NCBI GenBank assembly: GCA_030840335.1 | Contig: JAUZFR010000057.1 | Location: forward strand, 1-58,802 | Source: Actinomycetota bacterium | GTDB lineage: Bacteria; Actinomycetota; Actinomycetes; Actinomycetales; Microbacteriaceae | Reading direction: 5' to 3' | Length of the DNA stretch: 58,802 nt | Part shown: positions 1 to 8,341 of the stretch, one piece after another | How the letters are laid out: the number at the start of each line of letters is the position of its first letter | How positions within the stretch are numbered: position 1 is the first letter of the stretch | Made by a program: the position numbers and the translations under genes | The notes under the pieces: model-generated | Databases searched by the model: none | The model's input: the letters and a program-made list of their open reading frames with translations, nothing else | Told to the model about the DNA's origin: nothing

Positions 1-356
1 ACCTTGACGTCGTAGATTCCGGCGACGCCGTCCCTGTGGAACTCGCGAGCGACCGCGGTCAGTCGCTTGTTGACGTGCGCAGGCGCCAGAAAATCGATGG
101 TCGCGTTGACGGTCACGCCGTTCTCGCCCCGAGTGGCAAACGCGTAGGCGAAGGCCGTGTCTGCGAGCAGAAACAGGTAACCGCCGTGCACGATGCCGTG
201 TCCGTTGCCCATTTCTGCCTGGGGAGTGAAGCCGAGCTCGACGGCACCGGGCTGGACGTCCACTACCGTGATGCCCAATGCGAGGATCGCCTCGTCCGAA
301 GCGTAGAGGGCCTCGACGACGTCCCACGCTGTGCGCTCATCCTCGATGTCGGTCAT
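1..356 (-). CDS. PaaI-family hotdog thioesterase (partial)
   Basis: Reading from the ATG at 356 toward the left edge gives about 118 residues of a PaaI-type hotdog thioesterase, which hydrolyses acyl- or aryl-CoA in the cytoplasm. The diagnostic HGG...LAD stretch (HGGYLFLLADTAFAYA) lies near residues 67-82, followed by the usual VTVNATIDFLAPA strand. The C-terminus lies beyond the window. The start codon overlaps the stop of the upstream PaaX-type regulator by one base (TGATG), so the two are probably translationally coupled. Thioesterases of this type release CoA from stalled or toxic aryl-CoA intermediates. The substrate is inferred only from context. Confidence 0.85.
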   Translation of the reverse strand, partial: MTDIEDERTAWDVVEALYASDEAILALGITVVDVQPGAVELGFTPQAEMGNGHGIVHGGYLFLLADTAFAYAFATRGENGVTVNATIDFLAPAHVNKRLTAVAREFHRDGVAGIYDVK

Positions 357-1180
357 CAGCCCGGGTCCAGCGAAAGGAAGTACTCGCGCGCAACGGCTGC
401 CCACTCTTCGCGCCTGCGATGAAACAGCCGATAGGAGGTCTCGCGCGGCCAGCCCGCGGGAAGCAGCGAGTCGGGGAGCTCTGGATCGACCAGAGGGAAG
501 TGACGCCAGGCCGTAATCAATTCGATCCAGGCGGCGAAGATCTCCCGCGGGTCGGACGGCGACAGTGCCGAGAACTTCGTATCGAACGCCGTGTACCGGC
601 GCAGCAGCTTGTCGAGATCCCATGCCGTCCTGGCGATATCCCGGGGAGCGTGTGTGACGGGTGTGCTGGTCACAAAGACGTATGCGTCTTTGAGGCCCTC
701 GCGGGACTGGAAGAGGCGCAGCGCAGCAGCTTCGTTCGACGCGTGAGGCGAGATCCACACACCGTTGCCAAGCGAGCCGAACCCGAGCCAGCCGAGTTCT
801 GTCCTGAAGTGATGGCGAACCTCGCGCCGGTCTTCGTGCACGGTGAGGGTGACCAGCAGCCACCGCTCGTCCCACGGCCGAGTCTCGCCGAATTCCATCG
901 TTCGTTTGCGGCCTTCGATGAGCATCTCTGCAGCCGAGTCCGAGATCGTCATCAGTGACCGTCGCCCCACGCGCTCGCTCGTCAACCAGCCATCACGGGT
1001 CGCACGGGAGGTCGCCTGGCGCGCCGCAGGCACCGAGATGTCGAGCGCACCGAGCGCACCGACGAGCGACTCCTGGAGCACTCGACGCGAACCAGGCATT
1101 ACCGCGTCGCCCAGAATGGTCAACAGAAAAGTTCGCGCGGTGCGGCTGTTTGCCCCGGAAGCGTCGGACGGACTTGACAT
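356..1180 (-). CDS. PaaX-family transcriptional regulator
   Basis: A 274-residue protein matching PaaX-type repressors in length and layout: an N-terminal winged-helix region (about residues 15-85), a central domain (about 95-180), and a C-terminal domain carrying the recognisable segment AWIELITAWRHFPLVDPELP near residues 215-235. Family members bind aryl-CoA thioesters such as phenylacetyl-CoA and release DNA. No phenylacetyl-CoA epoxidase genes (paaABCDE) are in the window. The regulator instead sits divergent from a CoA ligase gene set and is coupled to a thioesterase, so the effector may be the CoA ester made by the 1822-3390 ligase (inference). Confidence 0.88.
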   Translation of the reverse strand: MSSPSDASGANSRTARTFLLTILGDAVMPGSRRVLQESLVGALGALDISVPAARQATSRATRDGWLTSERVGRRSLMTISDSAAEMLIEGRKRTMEFGETRPWDERWLLVTLTVHEDRREVRHHFRTELGWLGFGSLGNGVWISPHASNEAAALRLFQSREGLKDAYVFVTSTPVTHAPRDIARTAWDLDKLLRRYTAFDTKFSALSPSDPREIFAAWIELITAWRHFPLVDPELPDSLLPAGWPRETSYRLFHRRREEWAAVAREYFLSLDPG

Positions 1181-1229
1181 GCTCGGAACACTACACGGCT
1201 GTGAAACCGCTTCGAGAAAATACGAATAC

Positions 1230-1259
1230 TTGACGACCGTGACAGATGTGTCCTATGTT
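1230..1259 (+). promoter_or_regulatory. Predicted promoter for the SnoaL-ligase operon
   Basis: TTGACG (1230-1235) and TATGTT (1254-1259) are separated by 18 bases and lie about 65 bases before the SnoaL start. The spacer contains the short inverted repeat GACA-GATG-TGTC (1241-1252), a possible operator for the divergent PaaX-type regulator. The rest of the 144-base intergenic region shows nothing else I can support. Confidence 0.5.
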
Positions 1260-1324
1260 GACCTCAGGAACCCGGTAGCCTCACGAGCAAACCGTTCCGC
1301 AGTTTTATGGCAAGGGAGCCCGCA

Positions 1325-1825
1325 ATGACCGACGAAGAACTCGCAGAAGTGGTGCAGTCGCTGCAGCAGCGCGTGCTTCGACTCGAGGACGTCGAGCAGA
1401 TCGAGAACCTGCACCGCACATTCGTTCGCGCGGTCGCCGATCGGCAATTCACCGGCCTTCCGGCGTTCTTCACGGAGGATGCGACGATCGACATGCGCTC
1501 CCACGGACCGAAGACCGGTCGAGCCGAGATTGACGAACACTTCAGCCACATGGCCGACGTGCCGCTTGACGGCGCCGGCTACGTTCTCAGTTCGCCCGTC
1601 GTATCGGTAGACGGCGACTCTGCAACGGGCGAGTGGACCTGGCACCGCTTCCACAGCCAGGCAATCGTCGCGGGGCAGCCGACCCGGGTGTTTGGAGTGT
1701 GGCAGGAAGGCCGCTACCACTGCGAATACCGGCGGACTGATGCCGGATGGCGGTTCTCACGGATGCACTTTCGGGTGATTCGACCCGATCTCGACCCCGA
1801 GAAGTCCCCGCGGGAGAACTCATGA
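1325..1825 (+). CDS. SnoaL-like / NTF2-fold protein
   Basis: A 166-residue SnoaL_4-type protein of the NTF2-like fold. The N-terminal helix (VEQIENLHRTFVRAVADRQF), the FFTEDATIDM strand and the GRAEIDEHF segment are typical. I chose the ATG at 1325 because AAGGGAG ends six bases upstream; an in-frame ATG at 1307 has no comparable site. The fold serves as small dehydratases, isomerases or hydroxylase partners, and sequence alone does not give the reaction. Its stop codon overlaps the ATG of the CoA ligase (ATGA, 1822-1825), which places both in one operon and suggests action on the same substrate. Confidence 0.8.
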   Translation: MTDEELAEVVQSLQQRVLRLEDVEQIENLHRTFVRAVADRQFTGLPAFFTEDATIDMRSHGPKTGRAEIDEHFSHMADVPLDGAGYVLSSPVVSVDGDSATGEWTWHRFHSQAIVAGQPTRVFGVWQEGRYHCEYRRTDAGWRFSRMHFRVIRPDLDPEKSPRENS

Positions 1826-3390
1826 TCATCGCGGAACTCATCAGGCAGAGTTTTCGGCAGCACGCACCGCGGGTGGCCATCGAACACGACGGCCAGCGTC
1901 GAACTTACGGCGAGGTGTGGGAACGGGCCATCCGGCTCGGCAACGCGCTGAGTGAGCTGGGTATCGTCAAGGGCGACCGGGTCGCGACTCTCGGGTCCAA
2001 CGACATCTGCACACTTGAAGAGATGGTCGGTCTCGCTCTGGGCGGGTATGTGCGCACAGCGCTTCACGGCATGAACAGCGGTGACGCACACCGACAGATG
2101 ATCACGGCGTCGGGCGCCAAAGCGCTGGTCACCCATGCGGAGTACTACGAGCGCTTCGCCGAGATCTTCGACTCAATTCCAGGCCTCACCGTCTGCCTCG
2201 TGCACGACGCGTCCGACGGTCAGGGCATCGACTACGAGCGGGCACTCGCCGCCGCCACAGACTTCGACAGCCATGTGCCGATCGAACCGGATGACGTGAT
2301 CCACCTCGCATACTCGTCGGGCTCGAGTGGCACACCGCGGGCATCCATTCACACGCACGAGAGCTGGATGCACGTCACGACCGATAACGTGACCCTGTTA
2401 CCGCGACTGACATTCAACGACGTCTATCTGGCGGCCGCACCGCTCACGCACGCCGCATCCACAGTGCTTTACGCGCTCATTCATCGCGGTGCCAGCATCC
2501 AGGTCATGGATCACTTCGATCCGGCGGCTGCACTCGAGCTCATCGAATCGAAGCGATGCACGATGACCGTGGTCGTCCCGACGATGCTGCAGGCCCTCGC
2601 GACCCATCCGGATGCCGCTTCCCGCGACCTGTCGAGCCTGCGCTGCATCCTCTACGCCGGTGCACCGATTTCGGTGGACACCGCACGCGCAGCCCAGGCG
2701 GCCTTCGGCAATGTGCTGTTCCAGTCGTACGGACAGAGCGAGTGCCTTCCGGCGACGACGCTCACGCCCGAGGACCACGCGCTCGGCGCGAGCACGGATG
2801 CTTCCCTGCTGCGGTCAGCGGGACGACCGTGCCTCAACGCGACGATCCGCCTGGTCGGCGACGACGGTCGCGAAGTGGCGGTCGGCGAGGTCGGCGAAAT
2901 TCTGATCAGGACCGACGGCCGGATGCGCGGAATCTACGGTGACCCCGCGGCGACTGCGGCGCGAATCACCGCAGACGGGTTCGTTCACACCAATGACCTC
3001 GGCTACTTCGACACCCGCGGGTACCTGTTTGTTGTCGACCGCAAGGACGACATGATCATCTCCGGCGGTTTCAACATCTGGCCGGCCGAGATTGAGAACG
3101 CCCTGTCGCGGCATCCCGCGGTCGCAGAGGCGCTCGTCGTCGGCGTTCCGCATCCGAAATGGGGCGAAACTCCGCACGCCATCGTGGTTCTTCGCGCGGG
3201 GGCAGAGGTCACCGCCGACGAGCTCATCCAACTGTGTCGAGACGAGCTCGGATCGATGAAGAAGCCAACCGAAATCGTGCTGCGCTTCGAGCCGCTTCCG
3301 CGCACCGAACTCGGAAAGCTGCAGCGCCGAGTTCTGCGCGACCAGTACTGGCCAATGGGCTCCCGTGAGCGCCAGGTGAGCGGAGCCTAA
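1822..3390 (+). CDS. Acyl-/aryl-CoA ligase (ANL superfamily)
   Basis: A 522-residue AMP-forming ligase that would activate a carboxylic acid with ATP and CoA. Core motifs are in order: the phosphate loop YSSGSSGTPRAS (about 164-175), SYGQSE, the TNDLGYFD aspartate, DRKDDMIISGGFNIWP (hinge region) and the catalytic C-terminal lysine (about K499, in RTELGKLQR). The loop has Arg where the consensus has Lys. The start is the ATG overlapping the SnoaL stop, with CGGGAG five bases before it. Substrate class is unknown. Neighbouring hydratase, importer, PaaX-type regulator and thioesterase suggest an aromatic or branched acid. Confidence 0.88.
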   Translation: MIIAELIRQSFRQHAPRVAIEHDGQRRTYGEVWERAIRLGNALSELGIVKGDRVATLGSNDICTLEEMVGLALGGYVRTALHGMNSGDAHRQMITASGAKALVTHAEYYERFAEIFDSIPGLTVCLVHDASDGQGIDYERALAAATDFDSHVPIEPDDVIHLAYSSGSSGTPRASIHTHESWMHVTTDNVTLLPRLTFNDVYLAAAPLTHAASTVLYALIHRGASIQVMDHFDPAAALELIESKRCTMTVVVPTMLQALATHPDAASRDLSSLRCILYAGAPISVDTARAAQAAFGNVLFQSYGQSECLPATTLTPEDHALGASTDASLLRSAGRPCLNATIRLVGDDGREVAVGEVGEILIRTDGRMRGIYGDPAATAARITADGFVHTNDLGYFDTRGYLFVVDRKDDMIISGGFNIWPAEIENALSRHPAVAEALVVGVPHPKWGETPHAIVVLRAGAEVTADELIQLCRDELGSMKKPTEIVLRFEPLPRTELGKLQRRVLRDQYWPMGSRERQVSGA

Positions 3391-3424
3391 ACCAGAAAAG
3401 CATGCCGTGCGGACCTCTCGCAAC

Positions 3425-3441
3425 AATATATGACAAATATT
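3425..3441. promoter_or_regulatory. AT-rich inverted repeat upstream of MaoC gene
   Basis: AATAT, seven bases, then ATATT, in an unusually AT-rich patch of the 109-base gap before the MaoC-type gene. It could be an operator or part of a second promoter. No clear -35/-10 pair can be assigned. Confidence 0.25.
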
Positions 3442-3499
3442 TTGCGGCCGTCACGGAACAGAGATCAAGTACCTGCCAACCGAGAACGGATAGACACCA

Positions 3500-4378
3500 A
3501 TGACCAACACACAAGTCAGCGAGATTGCCGAATTCGACGAGTTTGACCTCGCACCGATCGGCAAGTGGAGTGAGCCAGCCGAGTTCTTTGTCGACAGGGA
3601 ACGGCTTCAGGCCTACTCGCGAGCGACGAACGATACGGTCTCCGATCATCTCTCCGGGGACCTCGCGAGTCCGATCTTCAATGTCGTACCAGCATTCAAA
3701 GTGATTGCGCCGCTCACCGAGGAGATGCCGCCTCCGGCGAAACGGATGATGGGGCTCCACGGCGAACAGGACTTCCGGTTTCACCGCCCCATCGAGGGCG
3801 GAATGCGACTGTTCACTCGTGCGATGGCACTCGGCGTCACGCCGCGTTCAACCGGATCGCTCATCACCGTGCGAGGTCTCACGACCACGGAAGACGATGA
3901 CCTGGTCGTCGAGCAATTCGTCACCGTGTTCATCCGAACCGCCATCGCACCCGAGGCCATTGGCGAACTTCCGCCGGTGCGGGCGCTCGTCCGCGAACCT
4001 GAGCCGTTCGTGGAGGTCACGCAAACGTTCGACGTCGACCAGACCTATCGCTACATGGGCGCCTCGGGCGACACCATGCCACTGCACTCGGAAGCAGAGT
4101 TCGCAAGAAGATTCGGGCTTCCGGGCATCATCCTCCACGGCAACTGCACTCTCGCGTTTGCGACTCGGGTGCTGTTGGAGACCACAGCCAACAATGACGT
4201 GCGGCGGCTCAAGAGGCTCGCCGTTCGCTTCAGCCGTTGGGTAACACCGCAGGACACCATCACGACCCGAGTGTTCAATGCGGGAAAGACAGAAGGCCGG
4301 TCAGTTTATGGATTCGAAACACTGCTGGCCAACGGGCAGGCATGCCTGTCTGACGGACTCATCGAGGTCGAGGACTGA
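3500..4378 (+). CDS. MaoC-type double-hotdog hydratase/dehydratase
   Basis: A 292-residue protein with an N-terminal FAS1-dehydratase-like hotdog (about 25-150) and a C-terminal MaoC hotdog. The hydratase-2 signature is present near residues 189-215: D191 and H196 of SGDTMPLHSEAEF, followed by GLPGIILHG. Such enzymes add water to or remove it from enoyl-/hydroxyacyl-CoA thioesters. It follows the CoA ligase by 109 bases, which fits hydration of the activated substrate. No acyl-CoA dehydrogenase or thiolase is nearby, so a complete beta-oxidation round cannot be built from this locus alone. Confidence 0.85.
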   Translation: MTNTQVSEIAEFDEFDLAPIGKWSEPAEFFVDRERLQAYSRATNDTVSDHLSGDLASPIFNVVPAFKVIAPLTEEMPPPAKRMMGLHGEQDFRFHRPIEGGMRLFTRAMALGVTPRSTGSLITVRGLTTTEDDDLVVEQFVTVFIRTAIAPEAIGELPPVRALVREPEPFVEVTQTFDVDQTYRYMGASGDTMPLHSEAEFARRFGLPGIILHGNCTLAFATRVLLETTANNDVRRLKRLAVRFSRWVTPQDTITTRVFNAGKTEGRSVYGFETLLANGQACLSDGLIEVED

Positions 4379-4438
4379 CCCTCACCGCACCACCCCTTTC
4401 ACCACTCTTCCCTAATGTGAACCCAATGGAGGGCTCAG

Positions 4439-5443
4439 ATGAACTTTTCACGTACATCCAAAAGAATCGCCTCAGCGGCCGCCGCGCTCGGCGTCGTAAT
4501 CGCCCTCGCGGCCTGCAGCGGCACCGCGGCCACGCCGGCCGGCTCCACGGGCGCGGCGCCGAAGCACGCGAACATCACCATCGGCACGGGCGGACAACTG
4601 TCAAACGCTGACATCCTGCTCGCGCAGTCCGAGGGCTTCTTCAAGAAGGCCGGGCTGACAGCCAAGGTGCAGATCCTGACCGCCGGATCGAACGCCATCC
4701 CGCAACTTCTCAATGGCAGCATGACCTTCGCCACCGTCGACCTCGCAACCGCGATCACGGCGACAGCGCAGAACATCGGCATCACGGCCGTCGCACCCAA
4801 CACAGTCGGCAGCCCGGGAGTGAAGGGTTACGCCGGAATCATCGCGGGCAAGGCGTCGGGAGTCACCGATCTGGCCGGCCTCGCCGGAAAGACTGTTGCG
4901 GTCAACCAGCTCGGCGGCACCGCTGAGACGCTGACCAAGGCGTCGCTCAAGAAGGCGGGTGTGGATCCGGCGTCGGTAAAGTTCGTCGAGGTCGCGCCTC
5001 CGAGCTTCCTGTCGACGCTGGCCAAGGGCACCGTCGACGCCATCGTCGCCGGTGAGCCACTCACGTCGATCGCCGTCGCCACGGGAGCAACATTGCTCGC
5101 CAACCCCGAGCAGACGACGGTGCCGGATGTACCCACCTTCGTATTCATCGCCTCGAAGGCGTACGTCACGGCGAACCCGGGGATCGTGCGGGAATTCCAA
5201 AAGGCAATCCTCGAGGGCAACACCTTTGCGAACGCCAACCCCGACAAGGTGCGGTCCACGCAGAAGACCGGACCCACCCTGTCTCCGCAGATCCTCGCAG
5301 TCGCGACGCTGCCGACCTTCGGCGAGAAGGCACTGACCGCATCTCAGATTCAGGCCTATCTCGACGTGCTGACGACCTACGGTGGGTTGGATGCAACCAA
5401 GGCGCCAAAGGCATCCGCCGTCCTCGCGTCACTGAATCAGTAG
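4439..5443 (+). CDS. ABC importer substrate-binding lipoprotein (NitT/TauT type)
   Basis: A 334-residue periplasmic-binding-type protein of the NMT1/SsuA/ThiY family. The N-terminus has basic residues, a hydrophobic stretch and a lipobox ending in LAAC, with Cys26 as the predicted lipid-modified residue, so it should sit on the outer face of the membrane. The segment ADILLAQSEGFFKKAGL is typical of this family. GGAGGG precedes the ATG by five bases. It is followed by two permeases and an ATPase, forming a complete importer. The ligand is not readable; context suggests the acid activated by the upstream ligase. Confidence 0.9.
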   Translation: MNFSRTSKRIASAAAALGVVIALAACSGTAATPAGSTGAAPKHANITIGTGGQLSNADILLAQSEGFFKKAGLTAKVQILTAGSNAIPQLLNGSMTFATVDLATAITATAQNIGITAVAPNTVGSPGVKGYAGIIAGKASGVTDLAGLAGKTVAVNQLGGTAETLTKASLKKAGVDPASVKFVEVAPPSFLSTLAKGTVDAIVAGEPLTSIAVATGATLLANPEQTTVPDVPTFVFIASKAYVTANPGIVREFQKAILEGNTFANANPDKVRSTQKTGPTLSPQILAVATLPTFGEKALTASQIQAYLDVLTTYGGLDATKAPKASAVLASLNQ

Positions 5444-5471
5444 TCGCTCAGCGAGAATAGGCGGAACCAGG

Positions 5472-6338
5472 GTGTCAACGATGTCAGCCGAGGGAGCGGG
5501 CGTGTTGAAGCAGCGAGCAGATTCCGCCGTTCTGCGGGGCCGTGCGGCGCGACGACCTTCTGGTCGCGCCGGACGGCCGGTCATGATCGCCGCCCAGGCC
5601 GGGGTGCTCTTTCTCGGTGTCCTCATTTGGTGGGCCGTTTCGACCCAGGTCCCGGCGGACGGCGTTCCCAGCCCGGTCGAAACATCCGGCGCGCTGGTCG
5701 CGCTCGCCGCAACCGGTCCGTTCTGGCTCGCCGTGTGGGAGACGGTGCAAACGTTTCTGATCGGCATCCTCATCTGCATCATTGTCGGCGTGCCGGTAGG
5801 CCTCGCGATCGGTCGCAGCCGTCTTGCCACGCAAAGCACCCGACTGTCCTTCGACTTCCTCCGTACGATTCCCCCCATCGCGATCCTGCCGCTCGTTCTG
5901 CTGCTCTACGGTCCGACGCCGACGATGGTGCTCGTGATGGTCGTGCTCGGCGCGATCTGGCCGATCGTCATCCAGTCCGTGTATGCCGCCAATCAAACCG
6001 AGCCGCAACTCGACGACATGGCTCGCGCGTTCCAGATCAGCGGATGGCGCCGCATCACGACGATCTTCATTCCTGGCGTGCTTCCGTTCGTGCTCACGGG
6101 CCTGCGCGTCGGCACGACCATTTGTCTGCTTCTGACGATCACGGGCGAGCTCCTTGGCGGTGCGCCGGGCATCGGTTCTTCGATCATCACCGCGCAGGAG
6201 AGCCTCAACAATCCGCAGATGTACGCCTACGTCGTAGTCGCAGCGCTACTCGGTCTCATCGTCAACGTCGGGTTCTGGGCAGCCCAGCGTCGCGTGCTGC
6301 ACTGGCATCCGTCGTTCCGTGGGGAGGGTCAGAAATGA
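5472..6338 (+). CDS. ABC importer permease (SsuC/TauC type), first
   Basis: A 288-residue integral membrane protein with about six hydrophobic segments after a basic N-terminus of about 35 residues. The cytoplasmic EAA-type loop that docks on the ATPase (DDMARAFQISGWRRITTIFIPGVLP) lies near residues 180-205. Both a GTG at 5472 (GGCGGA six bases upstream) and an ATG at 5481 are possible; I prefer the GTG. The stop overlaps the start of the second permease (ATGA), so a heterodimeric channel is likely made from one transcript. Confidence 0.88.
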   Translation: MSTMSAEGAGVLKQRADSAVLRGRAARRPSGRAGRPVMIAAQAGVLFLGVLIWWAVSTQVPADGVPSPVETSGALVALAATGPFWLAVWETVQTFLIGILICIIVGVPVGLAIGRSRLATQSTRLSFDFLRTIPPIAILPLVLLLYGPTPTMVLVMVVLGAIWPIVIQSVYAANQTEPQLDDMARAFQISGWRRITTIFIPGVLPFVLTGLRVGTTICLLLTITGELLGGAPGIGSSIITAQESLNNPQMYAYVVVAALLGLIVNVGFWAAQRRVLHWHPSFRGEGQK

Positions 6339-7117
6339 ACGCCCGACGCCTCCGAGCTTTCGGACTCGAGCTCTGGCTGCCTGTCGTTCTCGTCGCCGTG
6401 TGGTGGTTCGCGAGCGCGGGAAGTACCTCCCCCTACTTTCCCTCACTTCAATCGATACTCGCCCAGTTCGCGAGCGACTGGCTGTCACCGTCGGCGACCA
6501 GGAATCTTTTGCCGAGCCTCGAGCTGTTGGCATCCGGCTACGCCATCGCCGTGATCGTCGGCGGTGCCGTCGGTGTTCTCCTTGGGACCGTGCGCGCTCT
6601 CGAGGAGGCAACCCGGCCGCTGCTCGAGATCCTGCGGGCCATCCCTGGCGTTGCAGTTCTCCCGCTCTTCATCGTGCTGCTCGGGATCGAGTTGCCCATG
6701 AAGATTGCGCTCATCGCATTCGGATGTGTGTGGCCCGTGCTCCTGAATACCATCGACGGAGTGCGAGGCATCGAACCGCTGCTCCTGGATGTCGCCAAGT
6801 CGTACAAGATCGGTGCGGCGCGTCGCCTCACGTCGATCATTCTGCCCGGCGCCAGTCCCCAGATCTTCGCTGGTGCACGAACGGCCCTTGCGATCGCCAT
6901 CATCATCATGGTCGTGGCCGAAACGGTCGGCGGAACGGGCGGCATCGGCTACTTCCTGCTCACAGCGGAACGCAATTTCGCAATCACCTCCATGTGGGGC
7001 GCGATCGTCGCACTCGGCCTTCTTGGGTACATCCTGAACATCCTGTTTCGACTGCTCGAGGGCGGGGTACTTCGATGGCACCGCCTGCTCCAGAGCCGCT
7101 TGGAGGCGCAATTATGA
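6335..7117 (+). CDS. ABC importer permease (SsuC/TauC type), second
   Basis: A 260-residue permease homologous to its upstream partner, with the docking loop DVAKSYKIGAARRLTSIILPG near residues 148-168 and about six membrane segments. The ATG at 6335 overlaps the previous stop by four bases and has a strong GGGGAGGG site. Reading further upstream in this frame only crosses the preceding permease gene out of frame, so the shorter protein is correct. Its stop overlaps the ATPase start. Confidence 0.88.
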   Translation: MNARRLRAFGLELWLPVVLVAVWWFASAGSTSPYFPSLQSILAQFASDWLSPSATRNLLPSLELLASGYAIAVIVGGAVGVLLGTVRALEEATRPLLEILRAIPGVAVLPLFIVLLGIELPMKIALIAFGCVWPVLLNTIDGVRGIEPLLLDVAKSYKIGAARRLTSIILPGASPQIFAGARTALAIAIIIMVVAETVGGTGGIGYFLLTAERNFAITSMWGAIVALGLLGYILNILFRLLEGGVLRWHRLLQSRLEAQL

Positions 7118-7941
7118 CGACCACCTCAGCAACACAGAGTGCCCCATCGGGTGCCTCGGGCGAAGACCGGCCCGAACTCGCGGCCGTCGGGCTGGGCCAC
7201 GGCTACGGAGACAACGAGGTGCTTGGCTCGATCGACTTCGCCGTCGCGCGCGGCGAGTTCGTCTGTTTGGTCGGGCCTTCCGGAGTCGGCAAGTCGACGC
7301 TGCTGCGCTGCCTCGCCGGCCTTCAGTTGCCTCGCCGTGGATCCGTTCAGGTGAAGGGCGTCGACATGAAGGCACCGGTGTGGGGTGTTGCGGTCGTGTT
7401 CCAGGACTACAGCCGGTCGCTCATGCCGTGGTCGACGGTGATCGACAACGTCGCGTTGCCACTCGTTGCCGCCGGAACAAAGAAGAAGGATGCCCGGGTC
7501 GCCGTGCTCGAGGCGCTCGAGCAGGTGGGGCTCACGCGTGACGCTGCCGAGAAGTATCCGTGGCAGCTGTCCGGAGGTATGCAGCAGCGCGTCGCGATCG
7601 CGAGGGCGCTCGCCTACAAGCCATCCGTCGTTCTGATGGACGAACCGTTCGCTTCCGTGGATGCGCAGACCCGAGCCGATCTCGAGGACCTGATGCGCGA
7701 ACTTCAGCGTGAGCTCGACATCACTGTCGTGCTGGTGACCCACGACATCGATGAAGCCGTGTATCTGTCGGACCGAGTCGTCGTGCTGAGCGGTTCGCCG
7801 GCCAGCGTCGCGGAGATCGTTCCCATCGATCTGCCGCGAGAGCGGGATCAGATCACGACGAAGGCGACTCCGGCGTTTGCGGATGCCCGCGCCCGCATCT
7901 ACGGGCTGATCCGTCGAGTGCCCGTGGACACCCATGAGTGA
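7114..7941 (+). CDS. ABC importer ATP-binding protein (SsuB/TauB type)
   Basis: A 275-residue ATPase that powers the preceding permeases. Visible motifs: Walker A GPSGVGKST, Q-loop VFQDYSRSLMPW, signature LSGGMQQR, Walker B VVLMDEP, D-loop SVDAQTR and H-loop THDIDEAV. This is the standard NitT/TauT-type set. The ATG at 7114 overlaps the second permease stop by four bases and follows TGGAGG. The 3' end overlaps the VOC gene by eight bases, so VOC is part of the same operon. Confidence 0.93.
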   Translation: MTTTSATQSAPSGASGEDRPELAAVGLGHGYGDNEVLGSIDFAVARGEFVCLVGPSGVGKSTLLRCLAGLQLPRRGSVQVKGVDMKAPVWGVAVVFQDYSRSLMPWSTVIDNVALPLVAAGTKKKDARVAVLEALEQVGLTRDAAEKYPWQLSGGMQQRVAIARALAYKPSVVLMDEPFASVDAQTRADLEDLMRELQRELDITVVLVTHDIDEAVYLSDRVVVLSGSPASVAEIVPIDLPRERDQITTKATPAFADARARIYGLIRRVPVDTHE

Positions 7942-8332
7942 CGGCCAGCCGTTGGCGCTCGCCGGCGTTCATCACGTGAGGCTTCCCGTGAGCGACTACG
8001 CTCGCTCGCTGGTGTTCTGGCGGGATCTGCTCGGCTACGAGATCAATTTCGAGTTCCCCGGCGAGGATGGCCCGGCGGGCATCGCGCTCAAGCACGCGAA
8101 TGGTGGTCCTCATGTCGTGCTCTGGCTGGATCCGGTGAAGGCGAAGCAGACATCCGGATTTCCCTGGTTCGCGATCGGGTGTCGAAGTGCCGCCGAGATC
8201 TACACCCTCAGGGATCGCTTCGACGAGCAAGGCATCGCGCACGGCGGCGTCCAGGAGGCGTTCGTGCAGGTCAAGCTTCCGTTCGTCGAGGACCCCGATG
8301 GACACCTGATCGGCTTCTACGTCGTCCCCTAG
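7934..8332 (+). CDS. VOC (glyoxalase/dioxygenase fold) protein
   Basis: A 132-residue single-module VOC protein. Two beta-alpha-beta-beta-beta halves are recognisable, starting at VHHVRLPVSDYARSLVFWRDLLGY and ending DPDGHLIGFYVVP. Family members are glyoxalases, isomerases or ring-cleavage dioxygenases. A single module of this length is more often an isomerase, lyase or binding protein than an extradiol dioxygenase. It overlaps the ABC ATPase gene by eight bases, so it likely acts on the imported compound. Its reaction cannot be assigned. Confidence 0.8.
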   Translation: MSDGQPLALAGVHHVRLPVSDYARSLVFWRDLLGYEINFEFPGEDGPAGIALKHANGGPHVVLWLDPVKAKQTSGFPWFAIGCRSAAEIYTLRDRFDEQGIAHGGVQEAFVQVKLPFVEDPDGHLIGFYVVP

Positions 8333-8341
8333 GACCGCGGG

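Noticed and set aside
356-1180. Part of a phenylacetate (paa) degradation cluster
   Set aside because: PaaX and PaaI families are present, but none of the epoxidase, isomerase or ring-opening genes (paaABCDE, paaG, paaZ) is in the window.
5627-6334. N-terminal extension of the second permease to give a 496-residue protein
   Set aside because: The extension is Arg/His-rich out-of-frame reading of the first permease. The ATG at 6335 has a strong ribosome site and gives the normal permease length.
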